The notes beneath the pieces were generated by a model, which worked only from the letters and a program-made list of their open reading frames with translations, was not told where the DNA came from and did not search any database. From Oscillospiraceae bacterium (lineage in GTDB: Bacteria; Bacillota; Clostridia; Oscillospirales; Oscillospiraceae): a stretch of 12,121 bases of DNA. The position numbers and the translations under genes are program-made. Where the stretch lies: contig JAFRAF010000033.1 in assembly GCA_017405545.1 (NCBI GenBank), forward strand, positions 1 through 12,121. The letters run 5' to 3'. Positions 1 to 5,334 of this stretch are shown here, one piece after another (the stretch's first letter is position 1; each line of letters starts with the position of its first letter).

Positions 1-22
1 AAACCACAAATCAAAGAGGTGA

Positions 23-175
23 GGTGCAGTCAATTTGGTCGCAAGGGTGGCGAATTATTGCTCCGTCGGCGTCACGTGGGGCTTTCGCAGCCGCGGGGAG
101 CTGATGGAGGCTGTGGCGGACGTGATCGTGGATTCGGCCGGGGTGCTCCGGGAGGCGCTGCTGCATGGCGTATGA
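23..175 (+). pseudogene. C-terminal remnant of a Gph/PpaX-like HAD phosphatase
   Basis: Seen: frame 2 reads through to a TGA at 173-175 and contains GVTWGFRSRGELMEAVAD (codons starting at 68), followed by VIVDSAGVL. Known: a GV(T/L)WGFR-x5-L-x-x-AGAD-x-I(I/V)D run is the usual C-terminal end of phosphoglycolate phosphatase-type HAD hydrolases, after the GDxxxD motif. Here a TGA at 20-22 interrupts the frame just where that GDxxxD motif should lie, and no clear GDxxxD can be read in any frame of bases 1-60; frame 3 gives only a vague GEVQSI. Inference: either the gene is decayed or frameshifted at this point, or it was joined to other DNA here. The catalytic part would lie outside the window in any case. 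The next gene overlaps its last 11 bases, suggesting that the pair was once translationally coupled. Confidence 0.6.
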
Positions 176-575
176 GGCGGAAAGGCGTTTCGTCGAGCGC
201 TTCGTGCGCCGGGACAGGCGGGAGCGCCTGCTGTACGAGCTTACAAATCAAAACAAACGATACGACGGTCTGAGCAGATTCTGCCACCACACGGATGAAC
301 TGCTGGACAAGGGCAAGCTCATTATGCAGGGCGAGGATCTGGACCGCCGGGCGGAATTCCTGTGCTTTGTCAAAGAGCACGATGAACGCTGCCTCATAAT
401 GTCCCCGGACGGATCTCTTGACGGAGAAGTTCTGCCTTTTAATACCGCGGTGGAGCGTGCTGTATCATGCTTTGACGCGGTGATAATACTCGGCAGCAGC
501 TTTGCCGTCGTTTTAGGCGAGGTGGTGAAAAAGGGGCGCGGGAAGTATCTCCTTTCGGATGAACGGAAAACTTGA
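165..575 (+). CDS. Conserved-looking hypothetical protein, possibly truncated
   Basis: I do not recognise a named family. The 136-residue product starts with ATG at 165, preceded by GGGAGG about nine bases upstream, and overlaps the end of the HAD remnant. The N-terminal third is very basic and rich in arginine (ERRFVERFVRRDRRERLLYEL), then comes RFCHHTDELLDKGKLI (around residues 38-53), and the second half is hydrophobic with alternating strands (AVSCFDAVIILGSSFAVVLGEV, residues 98-119). There is no signal peptide; it is probably a small soluble cytoplasmic protein. The RERLLYEL...KRYDGLSRFCHH pattern resembles short cytoplasmic hypothetical proteins common in Clostridia, but this is from memory. 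Its stop codon (573-575) lies within about 15 bases of the start of transposase homology, so the natural C-terminus may have been replaced when the insertion sequence arrived. Confidence 0.6.
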   Translation: MAYEAERRFVERFVRRDRRERLLYELTNQNKRYDGLSRFCHHTDELLDKGKLIMQGEDLDRRAEFLCFVKEHDERCLIMSPDGSLDGEVLPFNTAVERAVSCFDAVIILGSSFAVVLGEVVKKGRGKYLLSDERKT

Positions 576-587
576 ATATACGCGGCA

Positions 588-931
588 AAGTTCAAAAAGC
601 GTTTGCTATGATCCCAGACAGCACAAATCTAATCCTTCACTCTGACCAGGGCTGGCAGTACCAGCACAAAAAGTACCAGGGGATGCTGGAATCAAAAGGC
701 ATACACCAGAGCATGAGCCGTAAAGGCAACTGTTTAGACAATGCTGTGATGGAGAATTTCTTCGGCCTACTCAAATCGGAACTTCTATATCTTCAAGACT
801 TTGACTCCTTGGAACACTTCAAGGCAGAACTGATCGAATACCTCGACTACTACAATAACCGCAGGATCAAGCTAAAGCTAAAGGGCCTGACACCTGCTCA
901 GCACAGATATCAGACCCTTCAGGTCGCCTAA
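588..931 (+). pseudogene. 5'-truncated IS3-family (IS150-type) transposase OrfB
   Basis: Seen: an open frame from about 572 to the TAA at 929-931 encodes the C-terminal part of a DDE integrase: LHSDQGWQYQH holds the second catalytic Asp (codon 25 of the frame), NCLDNAVMENFFGLLKSE holds the catalytic Glu (codon 61) with the Lys seven residues later, then YLDYYNNRRIKLKLKGLTPAQ, the standard IS3-family ending. Missing: the first catalytic Asp, the rest of OrfB and all of OrfA, so it cannot be active. Recognisable homology starts near codon 7 (VQKAFAMIPD); the preceding codons NIRGK do not look like transposase. The frame opens only with a TTG at 572 that lacks a convincing ribosome site, so I treat it as a fragment. 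The matching right inverted repeat follows directly. Confidence 0.9.
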
Positions 932-941
932 TTAAAATATT

Positions 942-966
942 TGTCTAACTTTTGGGGTTCACTTCA
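942..966 (+). repeat. Right terminal inverted repeat of the IS3-family remnant
   Basis: TGTCTAACTTTTGGGGTTCA (942-961) continuing to CTTCA at 966 lies 11 bases after the transposase stop. IS150-group elements typically end in TGTCTAACTTTTTGGGG followed by a run ending in TTCA, so this is the preserved right end. No matching left end is present in the window, which agrees with loss of the 5' part of the element. The exact outer base is uncertain by a few positions. Confidence 0.7.
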
Positions 967-968
967 AA

Positions 969-1088
969 GTGACAGTGGATAGTTTTTTGGCCATACGTCT
1001 CCTGCTGGCAGTGTGCATGATACTGTTGCTGTATCTATTGCCGGGCCTGCGCGCCCGCAATACCGGGGATACTGCAAGCGGCCATTGA
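969..1088 (+). pseudogene. Fragment encoding one membrane segment, cut by the IS end
   Basis: Seen: beginning right at the IS right end, an open frame runs to TGA at 1086-1088. It reads VTVDSFLAIRLLLAVCMILL, then LYLLPGLRARNTGDTASGH. That is one strong transmembrane helix of about 20 residues followed by a short polar tail. There is no ATG or ribosome site in front of it; upstream the frame runs through the IS repeat. Inference: it is the C-terminal end of a gene destroyed by the insertion, or a tiny membrane peptide starting at the GTG at 969. I cannot assign a family. The remainder of the 932-1266 gap holds the IS end, two hairpins and nothing else that I can read as a gene. Confidence 0.35.
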
Positions 1089-1103
1089 TAAGCTTACACT
1101 CAT

Positions 1104-1129
1104 AACCGGAGGCTGTCGTGGCTCCGGTT
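1104..1129. repeat. Perfect 8-bp inverted repeat (hairpin)
   Basis: AACCGGAG at 1104-1111 pairs with CTCCGGTT at 1122-1129 across a 10-base loop. It stands 15 bases after the stop of the membrane-segment fragment but is followed by GC-rich sequence and not by a T run, so it is not a standard intrinsic terminator. It may have been a terminator or stabilising 3' hairpin of the broken gene upstream. Confidence 0.5.
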
Positions 1130-1188
1130 CCGCGGCGCGGCCCCGTCGTGATATATTCTCAGTGTCGCTCAGCACGGCAAAATACGGG

Positions 1189-1232
1189 AAAACAGCTCCT
1201 GCGGGTCTCAAAAAGCCCGAAGGAGCTGTTTT
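1189..1232. terminator. Bidirectional intrinsic terminator downstream of trxA
   Basis: AAAACAGCTCCT (1189-1200) is the exact inverted complement of AGGAGCTGTTTT (1221-1232), with an inner CGGG/CCCG pairing (1202-1205 with 1216-1219). The arms end in A or T runs on both strands, so it can stop the minus-strand thioredoxin transcript and anything reading in from the left. Confidence 0.85.
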
Positions 1233-1266
1233 ATCCTTTTCATATGAATCCGCTGCGGCCGCTTTC

Positions 1267-1581
1267 CTAATCCTCCAGCATGGAGACTATCTGCTCCTTG
1301 GGTATACAGCCCACCTTGGCGTCGACGGCCTTTCCGTCCTTGATGAGTACTGTCGTGGGTATGCTCATCACCCTGAAGGCGGAGGCCAGCATGGGCTGCT
1401 CGTCAACGTTTATCTTGCCCACCTTCACGCTGTCCTTGTACTCCTCAGCCAGCTCATGCACCACCGGGGAAAAGGCCTTGCAGGGCATGCACCAGGGCGC
1501 CCAGAAGTCCAGGAGTACGGGCTTGTCGGAGTTGACTACTTCATTTTCAAAATTCTCAGCTGTTATAGTTATCTCTGCCAT
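1267..1581 (-). CDS. trxA: Thioredoxin with variant CMPC active site
   Basis: The 104-residue product has the length and order of a bacterial thioredoxin: FWAPWCMPCKAFSPV with redox cysteines 31 and 34, the central KINVDEQPMLASAFRV segment, the cis-proline loop SIPTTVLIKDGK (Pro75), and the C-terminal helix after VGCIPKEQI. It is cytoplasmic, without a signal peptide. The usual motif is WCGPC; here Met replaces Gly, and there is an extra cysteine at position 92 where most thioredoxins have Ala. The residue between the cysteines is known to tune redox potential and partner choice, so its potential may differ from standard TrxA. The start is ATG at 1581 with AAAGGA nine bases upstream. No thioredoxin reductase gene is adjacent. 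A clear promoter was not found. By function it could feed the CcdA protein encoded further along, though the two are not in one operon. Confidence 0.9.
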   Translation of the reverse strand: MAEITITAENFENEVVNSDKPVLLDFWAPWCMPCKAFSPVVHELAEEYKDSVKVGKINVDEQPMLASAFRVMSIPTTVLIKDGKAVDAKVGCIPKEQIVSMLED

Positions 1582-1680
1582 TTTCTTATCCTTTCTGTAT
1601 TCATCCTTATCTGTATAACCCTCGGCATTGTATGCGGCTCCGCCTCTGAAAATGGCGGGTACGAGTATCGCATACAGGCT

Positions 1681-1709
1681 TTGACAAAGGGCAAAAACTC
1701 CGATATATT
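1681..1709 (+). promoter_or_regulatory. Sigma-A-type promoter for the GNAT gene
   Basis: TTGACA at 1681-1686, a 17-base spacer and TATATT at 1704-1709 make a near-consensus promoter pointing at the acetyltransferase; the transcript should start near 1716. The -35 box sits inside a small palindrome, CTTTG-A-CAAAG (1679-1689), which could bind a regulator but is short. Confidence 0.75.
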
Positions 1710-1721
1710 CTTATTGTAACG

Positions 1722-1750
1722 TCCGCGGCTGAATCCCGTCCCGCCGCGGA
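1722..1750 (+). promoter_or_regulatory. Leader hairpin / possible operator before the GNAT gene
   Basis: TCCGCGGC (1722-1729) and GCCGCGGA (1743-1750) form a perfect 8-bp GC-rich inverted repeat with a 13-base loop. It begins only a few bases after the predicted transcription start at about 1716 and ends 17 bases before the ribosome site. It could be an operator just downstream of the start or a 5' stabilising hairpin of the message. There is no T run, so it is not a plain terminator. Confidence 0.55.
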
Positions 1751-1779
1751 AGCTTAAAACCACCATGGGAGATCAAAAT

Positions 1780-2334
1780 ATGGATCTTGTATTAAAAGAG
1801 GCTGAGAACCGCCGTCAGCTCAAACAGGTAAAAAAGCTGTATTACTCAGCCTTTCCCAAAAACGAGCGAGCCCCCTTCGCCACAATTATCCGCAGGCGCA
1901 GGTCCGGGCTGATCTCCATAATGGCGGCCGAAAACCGCCGCGGGGAGTTTATGGGGCTGGCCATCCCCGGTTTTTGGCGGGACGTCGTCCTGCTCAACTA
2001 TCTGGCCGTGGATGAAAAGCTGCGGGGTCAGGGCATAGGCTCCGCCATACTGAACGCTTTCCGCGAAGAATACGCGGACAAAAAATTCGTAGTGGAGATA
2101 GAACGGGCCGATGAGGGCGCCGGTGAAGAAGCCGTAAGGAGAAAAGAGCTCTATCTGTCCAACGGCATGCGAAGCGCCGGATGCATAGTGGACGTATTCG
2201 GCGTGGAGATGGAGCTGCTCTGCTTTGAGCAGGCTGTCGGCTTTTCCGAATACCGCGATTTTTACCGCAATGTCTTCAGCGACTGGGTGGCCGGCAACAT
2301 AAGGCTCGTAAGCGGCGGACAGGCAAGCCGGTAA
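1780..2334 (+). CDS. GNAT-family N-acetyltransferase
   Basis: A 184-residue cytoplasmic protein with a single GNAT fold. The acetyl-CoA-binding motif A is LAVDEKLRGQGIGSAIL (residues 75-91; RGQGIG is the pyrophosphate-binding loop), preceded by the beta-strand VVLLNY and followed by VVEIE and then RRKELYLSNGM (about 120-130). The N-terminal YYSAFPKNERAPF pattern marks a Firmicute subgroup of GNAT enzymes whose substrates are not known; I do not name one. I chose the ATG at 1780 over the in-frame ATG at 1765 because GGGAG (1767-1771) lies eight bases before 1780, while nothing like a ribosome site precedes 1765. It is a single-gene unit with its own promoter and terminator, converging on the hydrogenase gene. 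Confidence 0.85.
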   Translation: MDLVLKEAENRRQLKQVKKLYYSAFPKNERAPFATIIRRRRSGLISIMAAENRRGEFMGLAIPGFWRDVVLLNYLAVDEKLRGQGIGSAILNAFREEYADKKFVVEIERADEGAGEEAVRRKELYLSNGMRSAGCIVDVFGVEMELLCFEQAVGFSEYRDFYRNVFSDWVAGNIRLVSGGQASR

Positions 2335-2351
2335 TAACGACGTCACACAGG

Positions 2352-2377
2352 GGCGGAAGCGATGCTTTCGCCTTTTT
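2352..2377 (+). terminator. Intrinsic terminator of the GNAT gene
   Basis: GGCGGAAGC (2352-2360) pairs with GCTTTCGCC (2364-2372), with one G-T pair and a three-base loop, followed by TTTTT (2373-2377). The T run ends one base before the complement of the hydrogenase stop codon, so the two convergent genes are packed as tightly as possible. Confidence 0.85.
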
Positions 2378-2378
2378 A

Positions 2379-3920
2379 TTACGCCTGCCGTTTGCGGGTA
2401 TATTTTCTGTTTTCCACAAGGGGAAGATACTTTTTATAAGCCGTATCCACCGAGCATCTGAAGCCCGCTTCCCTGCTGTTTTTTTCCACCTGGCGCTTGG
2501 CGTCGGCCGGGTCACGCAGGGTGCCGGCTCCGGCCACGCAGCCTCCCGGACAGGCCATGCCCTCCAGCAGGTATCCGTTGAACTTCCCTGCCTTGGCCAT
2601 CATGAGCATCTTATGGCACTCGTCAAGTCCGTCCGCATGGGCTATTTTTATCTCTCTGGTCGGGTCAATGCGCTTAATAGCCTCAACCACCGCGTTTGCC
2701 ACGCCGCCGGAATAGGCAAAATTCCTGCCGTTTTCACTGCCGCCTCCCATTTCTTCATCCGGCATTGCGTCGATGACTTCCTTTGTGATCCCCTTGGCCT
2801 CCATCATGCCCAGGACCTCCTCAAAGGTCAGGACGAAGTCCACGTCATGTCTCACATCCAATCTGCAGGCCTCCAGCTTTTTGGCGTTGCAGGGCCCTAC
2901 AAAAACAACCACGCTGTTGGGAAAGCGGTCCTTTATGACCCTTGCCATCAGTGTCATGGGGGTCAGCGCCACGGAGATGTTGTTTTTGAACTCCGGGAAC
3001 ATCTTCTCCACCATGTCGCACCAGGAGGGGCAGCAGGACGTGACCATGAATGAGTGTTTTCCCGGCACCTCCTTCAGGAAGTCGTTCGCCTCCTGAAGGG
3101 TGCAGAGGTCAGCGCCTATGGCCACCTCAAAGGCGTTGGTAAAGCCCAGCTTTCTGAAAACAGGCCTTATCTTTTCAGGGCTCACATCAGGGAACTGCCC
3201 CACATATGAGGGGGCCAGCGCGGCAAAGACCGGTATATCACCGCTTATAGCCATAATGGTCTGGAATATCTGACTCTTCTCTGCTATCGCGCCGAAGGGG
3301 CAGGCAACAAGGCACTGCCCGCAGGAGGTGCACTTGTCCTGGTCTATTTTGGCGCGGCCGTAATCATCGCTGGAGATGGCGTTCATGCCACAGGCTTTCC
3401 GGCAGGGGCGCTCCAGGCGCACGATGGCGCTGAATTTGCACTCTTTGATACATCGGCCGCATCTGATGCACTTTTCGGGGTCGATTGTCATCCTGCCCTG
3501 TGCAAACTGTGTCGCTCCCTTGGGGCATACAGACATGCAGGGATGTTCAAAACAGCCCTGGCATACATTTGTAACCTCTACCACGTTGTCCGGACATTGA
3601 TTGCAGGCGAACTTTATCACATTTATGAGGGGAGGCTCATAGTATTTTTCGACGGCAACGCTCTTCGTTATTCCGTCAGACAGCTGGGAATATTCTGAAA
3701 AGCGCCTGAGCGGCATACCCATGGCAAGGCGCAGTCTTTCACCCACGACAGCCCTTTCAAGAAATATGCTGTCCCTGTAGGTGCCAATCTCCCCGGGAAA
3801 TATCCTGTACGGGAGATCCTCCAGCGTCTTCCGGAAGTCTCCGCCCTCATATGCCATCCGAGCTATCTCGGTAAAGACCTTGTGCCTTATATCAGTTTTT
3901 CCCGTTTTAATGCCTCGCAT
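2379..3920 (-). CDS. Monomeric [FeFe] hydrogenase, group-B type
   Basis: A 513-residue cytoplasmic iron-sulfur enzyme for reversible H2/proton conversion, using ferredoxin-like electron carriers. A roughly 100-residue N-terminal region precedes the cysteine-rich part: CNQC (106-109), VCQGCFEHPCMSVCP (119-133), then CIRCGRCIKEC (151-161) and CTSCGQCLVACP (197-208), the last two being typical 4Fe-4S ferredoxin motifs, with CRKAC (173-177) between them. The H-cluster domain has TSCCPSW (294-300), GPCNAKK (342-348) and EGMACPGGC (453-461), so all four cysteines that hold the H-cluster, plus the proton-relay Cys of TSCCP, are present. The second motif has Gly where classical group A enzymes have Met (MPCxxKK). 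That, the single-subunit form and the N-terminal region match the group B1/B3 subfamily as I remember it. The start at 3920 has a strong ribosome site, GAGGAGG, eight bases upstream. No HydE, F or G maturation genes are in the window, although the enzyme needs them. Confidence 0.9.
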   Translation of the reverse strand: MRGIKTGKTDIRHKVFTEIARMAYEGGDFRKTLEDLPYRIFPGEIGTYRDSIFLERAVVGERLRLAMGMPLRRFSEYSQLSDGITKSVAVEKYYEPPLINVIKFACNQCPDNVVEVTNVCQGCFEHPCMSVCPKGATQFAQGRMTIDPEKCIRCGRCIKECKFSAIVRLERPCRKACGMNAISSDDYGRAKIDQDKCTSCGQCLVACPFGAIAEKSQIFQTIMAISGDIPVFAALAPSYVGQFPDVSPEKIRPVFRKLGFTNAFEVAIGADLCTLQEANDFLKEVPGKHSFMVTSCCPSWCDMVEKMFPEFKNNISVALTPMTLMARVIKDRFPNSVVVFVGPCNAKKLEACRLDVRHDVDFVLTFEEVLGMMEAKGITKEVIDAMPDEEMGGGSENGRNFAYSGGVANAVVEAIKRIDPTREIKIAHADGLDECHKMLMMAKAGKFNGYLLEGMACPGGCVAGAGTLRDPADAKRQVEKNSREAGFRCSVDTAYKKYLPLVENRKYTRKRQA

Positions 3921-4012
3921 CGATAAACCTCCTCAGCAACATCGCCGCCGGTTTTTTCGCCGATAAGGGCTGCGCGCCCACAAGTTTTGCTTACAGACAG
4001 TAATACAACAGA

Positions 4013-4042
4013 ATAATACGTCAAAAGACTCGTTCTTGTCAA
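4013..4042 (-). promoter_or_regulatory. Promoter of the hydrogenase gene
   Basis: On the minus strand TTGACA (4042-4037) is followed after 18 bases by TATTAT (4018-4013). The transcript would start near 4006 and have a leader of about 85 bases before the ATG at 3920. The surrounding DNA is strongly AT-rich compared with the genes on either side. Confidence 0.6.
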
Positions 4043-4075
4043 TATATCAGTAAAAATGTGAATATATTACTTAAT

Positions 4076-4098
4076 ATTTATAGAAAAAACCTATAAAT
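4076..4098. promoter_or_regulatory. Perfect AT-rich inverted repeat upstream of the hydrogenase promoter
   Basis: ATTTATAG (4076-4083) and CTATAAAT (4091-4098) form a perfect 8-bp dyad with a 7-base A-rich centre. It is centred about 45 bases upstream of the hydrogenase -35 box, the right place for an activator site. It does not match the Rex or Fnr consensus that I know. It could also be chance in AT-rich DNA. Confidence 0.4.
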
Positions 4099-4104
4099 AC
4101 AAGA

Positions 4105-4134
4105 TTCTCCACAGCCCCGTTCAGCGGTGGAGAA
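4105..4134. repeat. Perfect 8-bp inverted repeat between hydrogenase promoter and tRNA-Ser
   Basis: TTCTCCAC (4105-4112) pairs with GTGGAGAA (4127-4134) across a 14-base loop. In this 358-base stretch between the hydrogenase start and the tRNA (3921-4278) I find two promoters, this repeat and the AT-rich dyad, but no open frame worth calling. Read on the minus strand it is followed by TCTTGTATTTATAGG, so weak terminator activity is possible. Confidence 0.45.
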
Positions 4135-4185
4135 AGCGCGTTTCAGCCCGTTCGCCATGCCCCCTTCGCCGCTGAATTATTAACA

Positions 4186-4214
4186 TTGACTTTGTCATCA
4201 AAATGTGAGATAAT
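4186..4214 (+). promoter_or_regulatory. Promoter of tRNA-Ser
   Basis: TTGACT (4186-4191), a 17-base spacer and GATAAT (4209-4214) point at the tRNA gene; transcription should start near 4221, giving a 5' leader of roughly 58 bases to be removed by RNase P. Confidence 0.7.
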
Positions 4215-4278
4215 AACAAAGCTTCGGAGCGGGAACCGGAATGATTCAGCCCCGTTTTGTCCCGGGAAAAACACATAT

Positions 4279-4367
4279 GGAGAGTTATCGAAGCGGTCAT
4301 AACGAGCCTGACTCGAAATCAGGTGTACCTCACGGTACCGTGGGTTCGAATCCCACACTCTCCGCCA
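4279..4367 (+). tRNA. tRNA-Ser (anticodon CGA)
   Basis: An 89-base class II tRNA. The acceptor strands GGAGAGT (4279-4285) and ACTCTCC (4357-4363) pair perfectly, followed by G and an encoded CCA (4365-4367). The anticodon stem CCTGA/TCAGG (4307-4311, 4319-4323) encloses the loop CTCGAAA, with anticodon CGA at 4314-4316, reading UCG serine codons. The long variable arm GTACC-TCAC-GGTACC and the T arm GTGGG-TTCGAAT-CCCAC are intact, as expected for a serine tRNA. It has its own promoter and terminator and so is a single-gene unit. No partial duplicate of its 3' end in the same orientation was seen, so there is no sign of an integrated element using it as an attachment site here. Confidence 0.97.
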
Positions 4368-4426
4368 TAAAACCCCGTCCTCAGGCGGGGTTTTTTCTTC
4401 TAATCATTCAGTGGGATTCGAACCCA
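4341..4426. repeat. 16-bp inverted repeat of the tRNA T arm
   Basis: TGGGTTCGAATCCCAC in tRNA-Ser (4341-4356) recurs exactly in inverted orientation as GTGGGATTCGAACCCA (4411-4426). The second copy is the T-arm-like part of the tRNA-like element described separately. T-arm sequence is conserved among tRNAs, so shared descent of the two copies is not proven. Confidence 0.85.
4369..4396 (+). terminator. Intrinsic terminator of tRNA-Ser
   Basis: AAAACCCCG (4369-4377) and CGGGGTTTTTT (4386-4396) form a stem with an 8-base loop and a T run, two bases after the encoded CCA. Confidence 0.92.
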
Positions 4427-4496
4427 TTGTCATCCCCGAGCGGTTCCGCCGCCCTGCGGGGGGGAACGATCGGGGATATACTCTACCGCAACAGTA
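4410..4496 (-). ncRNA. tRNA-like element with a long hairpin in place of the anticodon arm
   Basis: Read on the minus strand, in order: a D-arm-like hairpin TACT-GTTGCGGTAG-AGTA (4496-4479) with the conserved GG in the loop; one unpaired base; a 46-base hairpin (4477-4432) with stem ATCCCCGA/TCGGGGAT, a small internal loop, GTTCC/GGAAC, and an inner CCGC/GCGG; four linker bases; then a T arm TGGG-TTCGAAT-CCCA with the canonical loop. These spacings are those of a tRNA. However, the seven bases on either side do not pair as an acceptor stem, no CCA follows, and no normal anticodon loop is visible. It starts six bases after the end of the YczE-type gene. It may be a decayed tRNA, a tRNA with an insertion in its anticodon arm, or a tRNA-mimicking 3' element of the upstream transcript. 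Expression is unknown. Confidence 0.4.
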
Positions 4497-4502
4497 CGCA
4501 GT

Positions 4503-5165
4503 TTAAATCTGCTTTCCGATGATATTCTTGAGCCTGGCGCCGAAGATTTTGGCGAAAAATTTGACCTCTGCGCCCACGAGGAGCGCGGAAACTACCGTAC
4601 CGAGGCCTATGCTTCCGAAGGACTTTATCATTATCAGGCATGTCGCGAGGGAAAGCAGCACCATCGCCGAGTCGCCTATTATTTTCAAGGTCGAAAACTC
4701 CAAAGGGGTGACTTCCGCAATCGCAAGCAGAAAGCCCTCTGTGGGCAGATTGATAATACAAGCCGAAATATACATAAATACACCCGCCGCGACAACAATT
4801 GTGCTGAAAAGCATCAAAATGATTTTTACTGCGTAATTGGACGGGTCAGGTATAAAGCGTACCAGCTTTACGCAGGAGGTCATGAATAAGCCGAAAACCA
4901 GGCTGACGGGAATCTGGAGAAGGTATTTCAGCTTATATTTACTGCGCAGGATAGGTATCTCAAGCAGCGCGGCAGCTATTGAGAAAACGGCGGTTGCCAG
5001 ACCGAGCTCGATACCGAACACCACAATCATCGTATAGGGCACGGAACTGACAGGGGATACGCCGAGTCCGGACTTGATCGAGATCGCCACACCCAGGGTC
5101 ATGATCAGCAGGCCGCAAAAGTAGAATATAAGACAGATGCCTTTCCTTCCGTTGCTTTCTTCCAT
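4503..5165 (-). CDS. YczE/YitT-type integral membrane protein
   Basis: A 220-residue, very hydrophobic protein with about five to six predicted membrane helices: residues 10-30, 42-68, 82-98, 113-137, 140-155 and 160-180, then a re-entrant FGSIGLGTVVSALLVGAEV near 184-202 and a basic tail. The N-terminal LGVAISIKSGLGVSPVSSVPY is the hallmark of the YczE/YyaS/YitT group, small Firmicute membrane proteins of unproven function, sometimes proposed as transporters. The start at 5165 has AAGGA about nine bases upstream. It forms its own unit with a promoter 5' of it; downstream the transcript would run into the tRNA-like element and hairpin. Assignment to the group is from the motif and topology; substrate is unknown. 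Confidence 0.75.
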   Translation of the reverse strand: MEESNGRKGICLIFYFCGLLIMTLGVAISIKSGLGVSPVSSVPYTMIVVFGIELGLATAVFSIAAALLEIPILRSKYKLKYLLQIPVSLVFGLFMTSCVKLVRFIPDPSNYAVKIILMLFSTIVVAAGVFMYISACIINLPTEGFLLAIAEVTPLEFSTLKIIGDSAMVLLSLATCLIMIKSFGSIGLGTVVSALLVGAEVKFFAKIFGARLKNIIGKQI

Positions 5166-5197
5166 CGTTCACATTCCTTTTCAGAACTAATAACATA

Positions 5198-5226
5198 AGA
5201 ATACCACGGTGCGGTTTTCCTTTCAA
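5198..5226 (-). promoter_or_regulatory. Promoter of the YczE-type gene
   Basis: On the minus strand TTGAAA (5226-5221), a 17-base spacer and TATTCT (5203-5198) sit 33 bases upstream of the start codon at 5165. Confidence 0.6.
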
Positions 5227-5334
5227 TAAACTATCCAATTGAATATGCCGATTTAATTCTGTCTGCTGTCCTATAAACCGCTCTGCACGCGCAAGAGCGC
5301 CCCTGCAAAGCGAGCTCTGCGGGGGGCACAAAAT

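Noticed and set aside
19..273. 84-residue plus-strand open frame at the left edge
   Set aside because: Arg/Gly-rich translation typical of a shifted frame over GC-rich coding DNA; the HAD end and the hypothetical gene cover it in better frames.
1162..1719. 185-residue plus-strand open frame over the thioredoxin gene
   Set aside because: It is antisense to trxA and the terminator; no ribosome site and no family resemblance.
4143..4358. 71-residue minus-strand frame across the tRNA and its promoter
   Set aside because: It is antisense to a clear tRNA gene; such frames are a common false call.
4279..4496. tRNA-Ser as an attachment site of an integrated element
   Set aside because: The second T-arm copy is inverted, there is no integrase, and a direct repeat of the tRNA 3' end was not seen.
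5300..5327. GC-rich partial inverted repeat after the tlpA-like terminator
   Set aside because: The pairing is imperfect and no T run follows; not enough to call a second terminator.
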